Source: Caulobacter sp. UNC279MFTsu5.1 (GTDB lineage Bacteria; Pseudomonadota; Alphaproteobacteria; Caulobacterales; Caulobacteraceae). Taken from it: DNA of 64,000 nt. Of the stretch, positions 25,309 through 34,400 are shown piece by piece (position 1 is the stretch's first letter; each line of letters starts with the position of its first letter). Position numbers and translations under genes: made by a program. The stretch spans positions 1-64,000 of the forward strand of contig NZ_FORN01000027.1 in the NCBI RefSeq assembly GCF_900114015.1, written 5' to 3'. The notes beneath the pieces are model-generated. The model had not been told where the DNA came from. It did no database searches and saw only the letters and a program-made list of their open reading frames with translations.

Positions 25309-25986
25309 TCAAGCTCGACCGGCCTCGGCGCTCATGGTGTCGCAGGACACGACAAGCCTGAGCTCGAAGGTGGTCCCGGTGTCGCGCGGCAGCATCAGGA
25401 AATCGATGCCCGCGCCACGCGCGAGTTCTTCGACGATGGCGGCTCCCGTCCGACGCTCGCGGCGCACGGCGCCGATCCCGACGCCATTGTCGCTGATCCT
25501 GCATAGGATGGCCCCGCCGCTCCTCGTCAGCTCGATCAGGACCTGACCGCCTGGGTCCTCAAACGCATGGCGCGCTGCATTGGTGAGCAGCTCGGAGACG
25601 ATCGCGAGCAACGCCCAGCCACGCTCGGCGTCGAGCACGACCTCGCAGGTCTGCAGCCGAATGAACGCGCCCTGTTCCGCGAAGCGCGCCTCGGCCTGGT
25701 AGTGGCAAAGCTCGCAAAGGCGATTGCCGAGATCGATCGAGGCCTCGCGCGGCGGCTGCAGGATCCGCTGGATCGACGCCAGGGCGTGCAACTGCGTCGC
25801 CGCCTGCGCCAACCGGTCTTGCACCGCCGAAGGCGTCGGCATTCTCGAGGCCACACGTATCTTCGCGCAGGCAGTGGCGAAATCGTTGGCGGTGCGATGG
25901 ATATACTCCGCGAGCAGGAGCGCGGCCGCGGACGGGCCGGTCAGGCGCGCTTTCGCATTCTCGTCGGGTGCTCTTGCGACGGACAC
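25309..25986 (-). CDS. Sensorless histidine kinase (HisKA_2/HWE-like)
   Basis: The 225-aa soluble protein has a phospho-acceptor-like helix ALLLAEYIHRTANDFATACA (His near residue 30) and an HATPase domain with N-box SELLTNAARHAFED, G1 box ISDNGVGIGAV and a weak G2 region (RRTGAAIVEELA). It lacks any PAS, GAF or membrane part, so the input must come from a partner. The GTG start has GGGAGG seven bases upstream. No response regulator is adjacent, making it an orphan. The Arg/His pattern EYIHRTANDF resembles the H-box of the HisKA_2 group rather than classical HisKA. Confidence 0.82.
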   Translation of the reverse strand: MSVARAPDENAKARLTGPSAAALLLAEYIHRTANDFATACAKIRVASRMPTPSAVQDRLAQAATQLHALASIQRILQPPREASIDLGNRLCELCHYQAEARFAEQGAFIRLQTCEVVLDAERGWALLAIVSELLTNAARHAFEDPGGQVLIELTRSGGAILCRISDNGVGIGAVRRERRTGAAIVEELARGAGIDFLMLPRDTGTTFELRLVVSCDTMSAEAGRA

Positions 25987-26257
25987 GGATGGCCTCCCGG
26001 ATAGATCGGCGGCATCGGCGCCGTGGATTCAGGGCCAATCGTATCGCCAGTCGGCGGGCCCGGAGAGTTAAGCGGGGTCAATTCCGGGCAAAGTCTGATC
26101 CTCGGCCGACTAGTCTTGGGCGCTGTCGACCTCGCTGGTCTCTGGGGCCAAGTTTTCGTTTAACCCAAACTAACCGCAATTCACGACCGAGACCTGAGGC
26201 GCGAGCGTATCAGACGTGCGGCTGCTGCTTCCGCAGATCACCGCAACGGAGGACGTC

Positions 26258-27073
26258 ATGAGCAAGGGAAAGGTCGTCGTCCTTGGTTCGAATGCGACTC
26301 GCATCGAGACCAGGGGCGGCTATTGGGGCGCTACCGGCCAGTACCTCAACGAAACCGTCGTCCCGGCGATGGCGCTGGTCGACGCCGGCTATGAAGTCGT
26401 GATGGCGACCCCCGACGGGACGCCGCCGACGATCGACAAGGCCTCGGACGCGCCCGCCCATTTCGGCGGTGATGTCGCGGCCTATCGGCGCGCCAAGGAT
26501 TTCTACGCCGACGATCCCTCGATGAAGGGCCGCACGCTGGCTTCGATCCTGGAGGACGGCGTCGCCAGCTATGCCGGCGTGTTCATCCCGGGCGGCCAGG
26601 CGCCGATCGTCGACCTGATGCAAGACCAGCAGGTCGGTGAGATTCTGCGCCACTTCCACACGCATCAGAAGCCCACCGCGATGCTGTGCCACGGCCCGAT
26701 CTCCGCGGTCGCGGCGATGCCCCATGCCCGCGAATTCCGCGCCGCGCTGATCGCCGGCGATCCGGAAAAGGCGAAGGAATGGGCCCGCGACTGGCAATAT
26801 GCCGGCTACCGGATGACCGTCTTCCAGAAGAGCGAGGAGAAGGTGATCGAGGATACGATCCTGCACGCCAAGATCTATTTCGACATGCCGTTCGCGCTCG
26901 GCCTGGCCGGCGCCGTGGTGGATACCGGGCCCGACTTCGAGCCCTATGTCGTTGAAGATCGCGAGCTGATCACCGGACAGAATCCGCGGTCCGACCATCC
27001 GATCGCCAGGGCGCTGATCGCGGCGCTGGATCGCCAGCTCGCCGAGGCGGACCCGCAGCTCGCCACCGCATGA
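26258..27073 (+). CDS. DJ-1/PfpI-family glutamine amidotransferase-like protein
   Basis: The 271-aa protein shows a class-I-amidotransferase-like fold: KVVVLGSNATRIETRGGYWG at the N-terminus, PGGQAPIVDLMQD, and the nucleophile elbow AMLCHGPISAV with Cys144. DJ-1/Hsp31-type proteins are holding chaperones or glyoxalase III-like enzymes acting on reactive carbonyls. This subgroup (with HPIARALI near the end) is commonly annotated only by family. ACGGAGGACG precedes the ATG. It lies 24 bp upstream of the secreted hydrolase gene, so the two form an operon. Confidence 0.9.
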   Translation: MSKGKVVVLGSNATRIETRGGYWGATGQYLNETVVPAMALVDAGYEVVMATPDGTPPTIDKASDAPAHFGGDVAAYRRAKDFYADDPSMKGRTLASILEDGVASYAGVFIPGGQAPIVDLMQDQQVGEILRHFHTHQKPTAMLCHGPISAVAAMPHAREFRAALIAGDPEKAKEWARDWQYAGYRMTVFQKSEEKVIEDTILHAKIYFDMPFALGLAGAVVDTGPDFEPYVVEDRELITGQNPRSDHPIARALIAALDRQLAEADPQLATA

Positions 27074-27096
27074 AACCCAAGCAAGGAGCAAGATCC

Positions 27097-27855
27097 ATGA
27101 AACGCATCATTATCGGAGCATTGATGGCCATGACCAGCCTGTCCCCCGCCGCCGTTCAGGCCGCGCCCAACAAGCCCGTCTCGATCGTCCTCGTGCATGG
27201 CGCCTTTGTCGACGCCTCGGGCTGGAAGTCAGTCTACGACATTCTGACCAAGGACGGCTATGAAGTGCTGGTCGTCCAGAACCCGACCGTCACGCTCGAC
27301 GGCGATGTCGAGGCGACCCGACAGGTGATCGCCAAGGCGACCAAGCCCGTCCTGCTGGTCGGTCACAGCTATGGCGGCGCCGTCATCACCGAAGCCGGCG
27401 CCGATCCCAAGGTGAAGAGCCTCGCCTATATCTCGGCGCTCGCGCCGGATGTCGGAGAATCGGTGTTCGAACTGGCGACCCGGCCGGTGCCGGGCGAGTC
27501 CGGTCCGCCCCTGCTGCCGCCGGCCGACGGGTTCATCATCGTCGATCCCGTCAAGTTCCCGAGCGCCTTTGCTCAGGATGTCGACATCTCGGTCACCGGC
27601 TTCATGGCGGTGGCGCAGGTTCCTTGGGGCGTGGGCGCCGTGCAGACCAAGCTCTCCACGGCGGCGTGGAAGGACAAACCGGTCCGCTGGATGCTGACGA
27701 CGCAGGACCACATGGTCTCGCCGACCACCCAGCGCTTTATGGCGACCCGCGCCAAGGCCAAGCTGACCGAAATCCACAGCAGCCACGCCGTGATGCTTTC
27801 CCACCCCAAGGAAGTCGCCACCTTCATCGAGGCTGCGGCCGCCGACGCCCAATAG
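27097..27855 (+). CDS. Secreted serine alpha/beta hydrolase, paralogue of 14904-15671
   Basis: The 252-aa product starts at ATG 27097 behind AAGGAGCAAG, with a signal peptide ending AAVQAAP. It shows VLVHGAFVDASGWKSVYDIL, the elbow VGHSYGGAV with Ser91 and a late His in SSHAVMLSHP. The order, spacing and wording closely match the hydrolase at 14904-15671, indicating duplication within this window. Substrate unknown. Confidence 0.9.
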   Translation: MKRIIIGALMAMTSLSPAAVQAAPNKPVSIVLVHGAFVDASGWKSVYDILTKDGYEVLVVQNPTVTLDGDVEATRQVIAKATKPVLLVGHSYGGAVITEAGADPKVKSLAYISALAPDVGESVFELATRPVPGESGPPLLPPADGFIIVDPVKFPSAFAQDVDISVTGFMAVAQVPWGVGAVQTKLSTAAWKDKPVRWMLTTQDHMVSPTTQRFMATRAKAKLTEIHSSHAVMLSHPKEVATFIEAAAADAQ

Positions 27856-28189
27856 CCGCAACGTCCCGGGCGGCGGCGCGCGTGCGCCGACCGCCCCGGA
27901 ACGCCGGAACAAAACGAGGGCGGCGGTGAGGTGAACGCCTTCGCCCCCGCGCCCGCGCTGCTGAGCCCGGTTTATGGCGCTCAGGCCTGCGCCCAAACGA
28001 ACGCTCCTGCCGCGACCGACCACGCCGCCCAGGTCGTCAGCCTAGGGATCGCGGCAACTGAGCTGCGAGGACGGGAGGTGGGGGCGGGTGCAACTGACCT
28101 GTGCGGCATCTCCCGTAGGTGCGTAAAGCGCCAGACGGTCAACCATCTCGGCGAACTGATCGGATTATCGGTTGAAGGGAAAATGTTAG
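27856..28189. other. Intergenic region, no supported gene
   Basis: The 334 bp between the hydrolase and the MBL-fold gene contain a stem-loop near the hydrolase stop (27866-27899). An open frame from 27931 runs into the MBL gene in another frame and matches no family I know. The sequence just before 28190 is moderately AT-rich (GAAGGGAAAATGTTAG) and serves as leader and ribosome-binding region of the MBL gene. Confidence 0.5.
27866..27899 (+). terminator. GC-rich stem-loop after the hydrolase gene
   Basis: CCGGGCGG pairs with CCGCCCCGG (one bulged base) around an inner GGCGC/GCGCC stem, 10 bp past the hydrolase stop. No T run follows, so termination is plausible but unproven. Confidence 0.4.
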
Positions 28190-29098
28190 ATGGTCGATAT
28201 TTCACACACGCCGAACTCATTGACACGCCGCCAGGCAATCACCCTGGGCGGTGGCGCGCTGTTCGCCTCGGCGCTACTCGCCGCGAGCGGGTCGGCCAGC
28301 GCCGCTGCTGAGCGTTCTACACGAAGCGCGAGCCTGACCCAGGTGCGTAATGCGACCTTGCGCATCGACTATGGCGGGGTCCGCTTCCTTGTTGACCCGT
28401 TGCTGGCGGACAAAGACGCTTACCCCGGCTTCGAGGGAACGGCGAATAGCCAGCGGCGCAACCCGCTGGTGCCTCTGCCCATTCCGCTGGCCTCGATCGT
28501 CGACGTGGATGCCGTCATCGTGACGCACCTGCATCCCGACCACTGGGACGAGGCGGCGAAGGTCAAGCTGAACGAGTCGCTGCCGATCTTCGCTCAGAAC
28601 GCAGAGGACGCCGCCCAGCTCCGATCGGCCGGCTTCTCAGACGTGCGGCTGCTGACCGAAAACACTGAGTTTCGGGGCGTGCGCCTGAGCCGTACTGACG
28701 GGCAGCATGGCACCGACGCGACACTGAAGGCACTGCCGCAGATCCTCGGCCCCGTCAGCGGCTTCGTCATGCGCCACCCCGCCCACAAGACCCTGTATGT
28801 CGCCGGCGACACTATCTGGAATGCCGAAGTCGAGCGCGCCATTGCCCGCTACTCCCCGGACGTGATCGTACTGAACGCCGGCATGGCGACGGTGATCGGA
28901 CTCGATCCAATCATCATGGGGCCTGCCGACGTTCTCGCCGTGCACCGCGCCGCGCCGAACGCCATGCTGATCGCCAGCCACATGGAAGCCGTCAACCACT
29001 GCATCCTCAGCCGAGCCGACCTGCGCGCCTTCTCGAAACGAGAGGGATACGAACGGCGCCTGCTCATCCCCGCGGATGGCGAAACGCTGGCGATCTGA
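28190..29098 (+). CDS. Exported MBL-fold metallo-hydrolase (UlaG-like)
   Basis: The 302-aa protein has an N-terminal export signal with a twin-arginine-like start (LTRRQAITLGGGALFASALL). The mature part shows the metallo-beta-lactamase-fold motif THLHPDHWDE (His113, His115, Asp117, His118). Further ligands lie at DGQHGTD and in VAGDTIWN, and SHMEAVNHC is near the end. The pattern LRIDYGGVRFLVDPLL is typical of UlaG/RNase-Z-like predicted hydrolases. Substrate unknown. It is followed directly by the hydrolase remnant and the recombinase. Confidence 0.9.
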   Translation: MVDISHTPNSLTRRQAITLGGGALFASALLAASGSASAAAERSTRSASLTQVRNATLRIDYGGVRFLVDPLLADKDAYPGFEGTANSQRRNPLVPLPIPLASIVDVDAVIVTHLHPDHWDEAAKVKLNESLPIFAQNAEDAAQLRSAGFSDVRLLTENTEFRGVRLSRTDGQHGTDATLKALPQILGPVSGFVMRHPAHKTLYVAGDTIWNAEVERAIARYSPDVIVLNAGMATVIGLDPIIMGPADVLAVHRAAPNAMLIASHMEAVNHCILSRADLRAFSKREGYERRLLIPADGETLAI

Positions 29099-29103
29099 AC
29101 CAG

Positions 29104-29214
29104 GGTCGCGACATGCAGGGAGGGCTGGCCGCTCTGGGCGTCCAGAAGTTCGATATGGTCACCCATGACATCGGCGACATGGTCGGCTTCGCGCTGCCGA
29201 CGCAGCTACGCTAG
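29104..29214 (+). pseudogene. Remnant of an epoxide-hydrolase-like alpha/beta hydrolase
   Basis: The 36 codons ending at TAG 29212-29214 include ALGVQKFDMVTHDIGDMVGF. This is the nucleophile-elbow region (THDIG) of an Asp-nucleophile hydrolase very like the gene at 10507-11442 (TDLVTHDIGNMVGY). Nothing upstream or downstream continues the protein. The fragment starts six bases after the MBL stop and ends where the recombinase stop codon lies on the other strand. It is best read as a leftover of a deletion or insertion event. Confidence 0.8.
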
Positions 29215-29837
29215 AGGTCGATCTGCTCGGACATCTCCAGCGCGTCGTCGACCTCGATGCCAAGGTATCGGACCGTGCTCTCGAGCTTCCTGTGCCCGAG
29301 TAGAAGTTGGCATGCGCGCAAGTTGCCAGTCTTCTTATAGATCAACGCCACCTTCGTTCGGCGGAGGCTATGCGTGCCGTAAGCCCGGGGCTCGAGTTCA
29401 ATCATCGACACCCACTTGTCGACCAATCGGGCGTACTGACGCGTGCTGACGTGATCGCCTGGTCGACTGCGGCTGGGAAACAGCCAGTCGTCGTTACGAC
29501 GTCCACGCACCTTCAGCCAAGCCGTCAGAGCGTCTCTTGTGGGCTCGGTGATCTCGAACGGGACGGGCTGTCCGGTTTTCTGCTGGATAATCGTCGCGCG
29601 TGCTCGCAGCGCACCGCCCGGCGCCACGTCGCTGACGCGCAGCTTCACCAGATCACAACCTCTGAGCTTGGCGTCTATGGCGCAATTGAACATGGCGAGG
29701 TCGCGGACCCGCCCGTTCGCTTTGAGCTGCTGTCGGATCCCCCAGATGTGCCTGGGCTTGAACGGCGGCTTGGGGCCGATGACGCGGCCCGTGTTCCAAG
29801 GACGTTTGGGTGGAAGGAAGAGGTCAAATTGAGCCAT
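29211..29837 (-). CDS. Small tyrosine recombinase/integrase
   Basis: The 208-aa protein contains a complete tyrosine-recombinase catalytic core: Arg59 in AIDAKLRGCDLV, His156-x-x-Arg159 in GTHSLRRTKVA, His182 in LLLGHRKLES and the nucleophile Tyr191 in TVRYLGIE. The usual N-terminal core-binding domain is nearly absent, with about 35 residues before the core. This short form occurs in many Alphaproteobacteria. GGGAGGCGAAC precedes ATG 29837. Its stop overlaps a hydrolase remnant, consistent with past integration here. No partner phage or transposon genes are visible, and I could not identify flanking att repeats. Confidence 0.92.
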   Translation of the reverse strand: MAQFDLFLPPKRPWNTGRVIGPKPPFKPRHIWGIRQQLKANGRVRDLAMFNCAIDAKLRGCDLVKLRVSDVAPGGALRARATIIQQKTGQPVPFEITEPTRDALTAWLKVRGRRNDDWLFPSRSRPGDHVSTRQYARLVDKWVSMIELEPRAYGTHSLRRTKVALIYKKTGNLRACQLLLGHRKLESTVRYLGIEVDDALEMSEQIDL

Positions 29838-30428
29838 GTTCGCCTCCCGCGAATTGGCTGCTCCCCTCAATTCATCCTAGCACGCGTGGGCGCCTGACCC
29901 TCCGGCGGCGTATGGCCGACGTTGGGTGGCACCAGGCTCCGGACCTTGCATCGTTGACGCCTTCGACCGCTATCGGCCCTTCCCAGCCGATCGCGACGTC
30001 TGCATCGCCGGCGGCATCGCGCCAAATGTGGACTTCCGCCGCCCCACCCGCAGGATTTATTTGGCTTTTACGCCATTGTGTGCGGCGGTTTTGGGCTCTC
30101 GATGCAAAAGGATCTTTCCATCCATTGTGCGGGGAGCAGTCGCCGCGTACTGCGGCCACATCCTGTCTCCACGCGCAGCGACCGGCGCCCGTATGGTTTC
30201 TCGGGATGTGACCTTTATGGCTAGCAAATGTGAATCGTAGCCGCCCCTGGCGCAAGCCGTTGTAAACTTCGTTGTCGCGCGGCGGCCTTGAATCTTGGCG
30301 TATAGCCAGCGCAAACGTGTTGCCGCGATTTCGGATCAGAACTGGCTAGGCACGGTAAGGATTGGCGTTGCCGCCATCTAGAACGGCTCAGAGCCGCTCG
30401 CGCATCGCGGCGCGAGCAAGGTCACGCC
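29838..30428. other. Intergenic region between recombinase and adhesin operon
   Basis: I see no supported gene in these 591 bp. Open frames on both strands overlap each other and match nothing recognisable. It is a natural place for degraded mobile DNA beside the recombinase, but no inverted or direct terminal repeats were evident. A stem-loop near the right edge is listed separately. Confidence 0.5.
30396..30417 (-). terminator. Stem-loop at the end of the adhesin operon
   Basis: GCTCGCGC and GCGCGAGC form a perfect 8-bp stem with a 6-nt loop, 11 bp past the OmpH-like stop. A second small palindrome, CGGCTCAGAGCCG, follows immediately. No T run is present. It probably marks the 3' end of the adhesin operon. 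Confidence 0.4.
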
Positions 30429-30971
30429 TTACTGGATGGTGACGGCTTGCAGGACGCCGTCCATGTCGCGGACAGTCGCTGGCGTGATGTCCATGGCGTT
30501 GTTCCAGCCATAGGCGTTGTCGCGCTCCATCACGACGCTGCATGCGCTGCGGGTGATGACGCGGCTGAGGGCGTCGTTGAGCGCACGATCGACCTGCTGC
30601 TGGCCGCGGGTCTGGGCGGCGATGAAGCGGGCGTTCTGCTGCTGGTCGAGCGCCTGGGCCTGTTGACTGAGGCCGGCCAGTTGCCGCTGGAACTCGATTG
30701 GCGCGATCGCGCCCTGCCGCCCTTCGAGCGCCCGGCGTTGTAGATCAAGGGAGGCGCGCCGTTGCGCCAGCTCGGCGTTCAGCGACGCCTGCATCTGGCG
30801 CAGTTGAGCCTGCATCGACTGGCCCGCGCGCGAGGCGCTGATGGCGCCCGTCCGCGACAGCAGGCACATGCCCGCGATGGGCGGCCCGAACGTCTGGGCG
30901 GAGGCCGGCGCGCCGACCATCGCCGCTAGGCCGATGATCGACATCCCGATCAAGCGCATGGAGCGTCTCAT
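30429..30971 (-). CDS. OmpH/Skp-like periplasmic chaperone
   Basis: The 180-aa protein has a signal peptide ending GAPASAQ. A long helical, Gln/Ala/Arg-rich coiled-coil follows (about residues 55-130, for example MQAQLRQMQASLNAELAQRR), then a short C-terminal beta segment. This is the Skp layout, a trimeric periplasmic holdase for outer-membrane proteins. It starts four bases after the preceding stop, so it is translationally coupled and sits last in the operon with the giant adhesin. A dedicated role in escorting the adhesin across the periplasm is the natural inference. Confidence 0.85.
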   Translation of the reverse strand: MRRSMRLIGMSIIGLAAMVGAPASAQTFGPPIAGMCLLSRTGAISASRAGQSMQAQLRQMQASLNAELAQRRASLDLQRRALEGRQGAIAPIEFQRQLAGLSQQAQALDQQQNARFIAAQTRGQQQVDRALNDALSRVITRSACSVVMERDNAYGWNNAMDITPATVRDMDGVLQAVTIQ

Positions 30972-30975
30972 CCGA

Positions 30976-31413
30976 TCAGTTGGCCGCCGCGACACGGTCC
31001 GCGCAGGATTTCTCCTGCCAGACCACTTCGGACACCGTGACGTTGTAGTGCCCGCGCGGACGCGCGAAGCGGATCTCCATCCGGCAACGCACTCGGTCCA
31101 CGCTGCCCGGAGCGACCGGAAAGAACAGCACATAGTTCCACCGTCGCCGGACGCTCTCTGCGAAATGCGGCGGGCCCAGCAGGGGGTAGATACTGAACTT
31201 GTCGACCCCTGGCGTGATCAGCCGCACGGACGCCGGGCTGACCGTCACGCCCAGCTTATCCCGTTCACCCGGCGCCTCACGAAAGGCTCCGGGATCGACC
31301 GTCGCCACATAGATCGGGGCGGACGGGGGCGCGGCGTCTCGCGCGAAGGCCGCCGCCGGGCTCACGAGGCTGAACCCCGAAAGGATCGTAAGGATGAGGC
31401 GCTGGGCTTTCAT
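30976..31413 (-). CDS. Secreted protein of unknown function in the adhesin operon
   Basis: The 145-aa protein starts at ATG 31413 behind the strong AAGGAGG and has a signal peptide ending AAAFARDA. I recognise no family. The mature part is predicted mixed beta (IYVATVDPGAFRE, VSPASVRLITPGV, WNYVLFFPVAPGS, HYNVTVSEVVWQ) with a Cys near each end of the final third. It lies 37 bp after the adhesin stop and 4 bp before the OmpH-like start, so it probably serves adhesin biogenesis or anchoring in the periplasm. Confidence 0.8.
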   Translation of the reverse strand: MKAQRLILTILSGFSLVSPAAAFARDAAPPSAPIYVATVDPGAFREAPGERDKLGVTVSPASVRLITPGVDKFSIYPLLGPPHFAESVRRRWNYVLFFPVAPGSVDRVRCRMEIRFARPRGHYNVTVSEVVWQEKSCADRVAAAN

Positions 31414-31450
31414 CGTGTCCTCCTTGGAATGATCGAATGAACGACGCGGG

Positions 31451-34400
31451 TCAGAACTGGAAGCCGATGCCGACATTGGCGCCCGTGCGTTCCTGGGTGT
31501 CGTAGGTCGCGCCCGCCTTGAGGATCGTGCGACCGTCGTCCATGATCCGCGAAAGGCCCATGGCGAAAGCGGATTGCCCGCCATAGGTGCCCGCGCCCAG
31601 GGCGAACATGCTGCGACCCGGTTCGTAAGCCTGAGGCAGGCCCGCCGCCGCCAGTGCGCCCGCGGTCCCGGCGAAGGACTCGCGCCGCGCCTTCGACATG
31701 TCGACCACGAAGCCCTGCAGCCGCGCGTCCGTGTAGGCGTTGGCGGTCGAGACGGCGTTCGAAAGCCCGTCGTTGAGCTGCTGGACATTGACCGCGTCGG
31801 TCGGTGCGACGCCGGCGGCGACATTGTGCAGCGTCGCGGCCTGGCCGCCGGGGTTGAACGTCACCGATCGGCCGCCGGCGTCGTACTGCACCGAATTGCT
31901 GGCCACCTGCTGGACCTGGTGCAGTTGCGAGCCGTTGACCGCGTCGGTCGAGGTGGCGCTCACCGCCCCTGCCCCGACATTGCGGACCACGTTGCCGCCC
32001 ATGTCGACCGTGGTGTTCTGGCCCACGGCGAGGCCGCCGTTGGCGTTGATCACGCCGTTGAAGGTCGGGTTGTCGGCCATGGCGATCTGCAGCTGATTGC
32101 CGCTAAGCGTCACCACGGTGTTGGACCCCGCGGTCACGTTGAGCGTGCCGTTCGACGGGACGTTGGTGGCCGGGCCGCCATTGGCCTGGATGTTCCAGCC
32201 GGCGGCGGCCGTCTGGTTCAGGGCCTGGAGCGCGGCGTTGACGGTGTTGTAGTTGTTCCCGCCGACGCTGAGGCTGGTGGTCACCGTGCCGGTCGTGGCG
32301 TCATAGCTGGAATTGCCGCCGAGGCCGGCCGCCACGCTGCCGCCGAGATTGGTGACGTTGTTCTCGACAGTGGTCGTGCGGTTGTCGAGATTGGTCACGC
32401 GACCGTCGAGATTGTTGACCGCCGTCGCCTGGGCGCCCAGCGCGTCCCCGACATTGTTGTAGGTGGCGCCGCCGACCGTATAGCTGGGCGCGGTATAGGC
32501 GCCGGTGGCCGGATCGTAGGACGCCCCGCCGCCCAGCGCGGTGGCGGTGTTCTGGGCCACCTGGTTCAGCTGGCTGACGTTCACGGCGTCGGTCGGGGCC
32601 GAGCCGGCCGCGACGTTGGTGAGCTGCCGCTCGGCGCCGGCGCTGCCCACCGACACCTCGCCCACCGAGTTCTGCGGCGTGGCCAGACCATAGCCGGCAT
32701 AGCCGGTCCGCGCCCCCACCCCCGTCGTCGCGCCCGCGCCCAGCGCCACGCTGCCCGCGAAGCTCGCATTGGCGCCGGCGCCGAGAGCCAGGGCCTGGAT
32801 GCCGTTGGCGACCGAGTTTGTGCCCAGCGCCACGCCATCGGCCAGATTCACCGTGGCGTTCTGACCGATGGCGACGCCGCCCGGCGCCGTCATCTGGACG
32901 ATGGCGCCGTTGCCGAGACCGACGCCGTTGTCGCCATTGACCGTGGTCCGCGGGCCGATGGCCACTGATTCAGCGCCGACCGCCAGGGAGTCCGACGCCG
33001 TCGAATTGGCGTGGAAATACTGGATCGGCGTGACCGAGAAGGAACTCATCGCCCCCTTCAGCTGTCGCAGCGTCACCGCGTCCTGATCCTGGGTGCCGTC
33101 GGCGACGTTGATGATCTGGCGATAGCTGGTGGCGTTGCCCACCGACAGGGCGCCGAGCAACGTCAGGTCGCTGGTGTTGTAGGGCACCAGGTTGGTCCCG
33201 ACGAGGATGCTGCCCGAGGTCCCCGCGATGGCGCGGTCGGACACCGATCCGGACCCGAGCGCGACGCCGCCCAGGATGCTGGACTGGGCTTGGCGGCCGA
33301 GCGCCAAGGCGCTGTCGGCCGTGGCCAACGCCTCATAGCCCACCGCCGTCGAACCCATGCCCTGGGCGAACGCGTCGCTTTGCGTGAGCCCGGCTTCGTT
33401 GGTGCGGGCGTAGCGGATGCCCTCGCCGTTGGCGTCCACGAAAACGCTGGACGTGTCGCCCGCGATGTTGGTCAGCGCGCCGCTGAAATTGGCGATGTCG
33501 GTCGTGTTTTGGGTGACCTGGTTTCCAAGACTGGTGATGTCGCTGGTGTTCTGGGTGACTTGGGTTCCAAGATTGGTGATGTCGCTGGTGTTCTGGGTGA
33601 CCTGGGTTCCAAGATTGGTGATGTCGCTGGTGTTCTGAGCGACCTGGTTTCCAAGATTGGAGATGTCGCTGGTGTTCTGAGTGACCTGGTTTCCCAGGGT
33701 GGTGATGGCGGTCGTATTGTTGCCGATCGCCGTCGTGTTGCTCGTCACCTGCTGGTTGGTGGCGAACAGCTGCGAGCCGTTGACCGCGTCCGTCGAGCTG
33801 CCGTCGATCCGCCCGGCCGCGACGTTCTGGATCTGCCGTTCGGCCCCTGCGGAGCCGATCGAGAAGGCGCCGCTCGGCGTCACGCCGGCGAACGCATAGT
33901 TGACGCCGCCGATGGTCACGCCGGAGACGGCGGTGGTGACGCCGGAGGCCGCGTTCAGGCCGATCGCCACGTCGCCGGCGTTGTTGGCCACCGCGTTCGG
34001 GCCGACGGCGACGGAATCCGTCCCCAGGGCCTGGGAGTCGGCCAGCGCCGAACTGGCGTGGAAGTACTTGATGCCCGCGCCGGTGTTGATGTTGGCGACG
34101 GTGTTGTTGAGATTGGTGATGCTGGCGGTGTTGGCGGCGATGTCGGTGGTGTTCTGGGTCACCTGGGTGTTGGTCGCGAACAGCTGCGAGCCGTTGATCG
34201 CGTCGGTCGAGCCGCCGTTGATCCGCCCCGCCGCGACATTGGTGATGCTCCGCTCGGCGCCGCCCGCGCCGACGCTGACCGTGCTGGTCGGAGTCGTGCC
34301 GGCGAAGTTGTAGGTCACGCCGCCGATCACGGTGCTGGCCGTGCCGACCGCCGCCAGGGTGGTCGAACCCGAACCCAGGGCCACGTCGCCGGCGCTGGCG

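Noticed and set aside
26281..26300. GGTTCGAATGC, resembling a tRNA T-loop
   Set aside because: It lies within the coding start of the DJ-1 family gene, and no acceptor stem or anticodon arm can be folded around it.
27931..28311. Open frame entering the MBL-fold gene
   Set aside because: Overlaps the MBL gene by over 120 bp in another frame and shows no recognisable sequence.
29872..30255. Minus-strand open frame next to the recombinase
   Set aside because: No family match and overlapping frames on the other strand look equally coding-like, as expected by chance in GC-rich DNA.
33494..33703. Regularly spaced repeats that could suggest a CRISPR array
   Set aside because: The 42-bp units are contiguous without unique spacers and encode an in-frame coiled coil of the adhesin. 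No cas genes are present.
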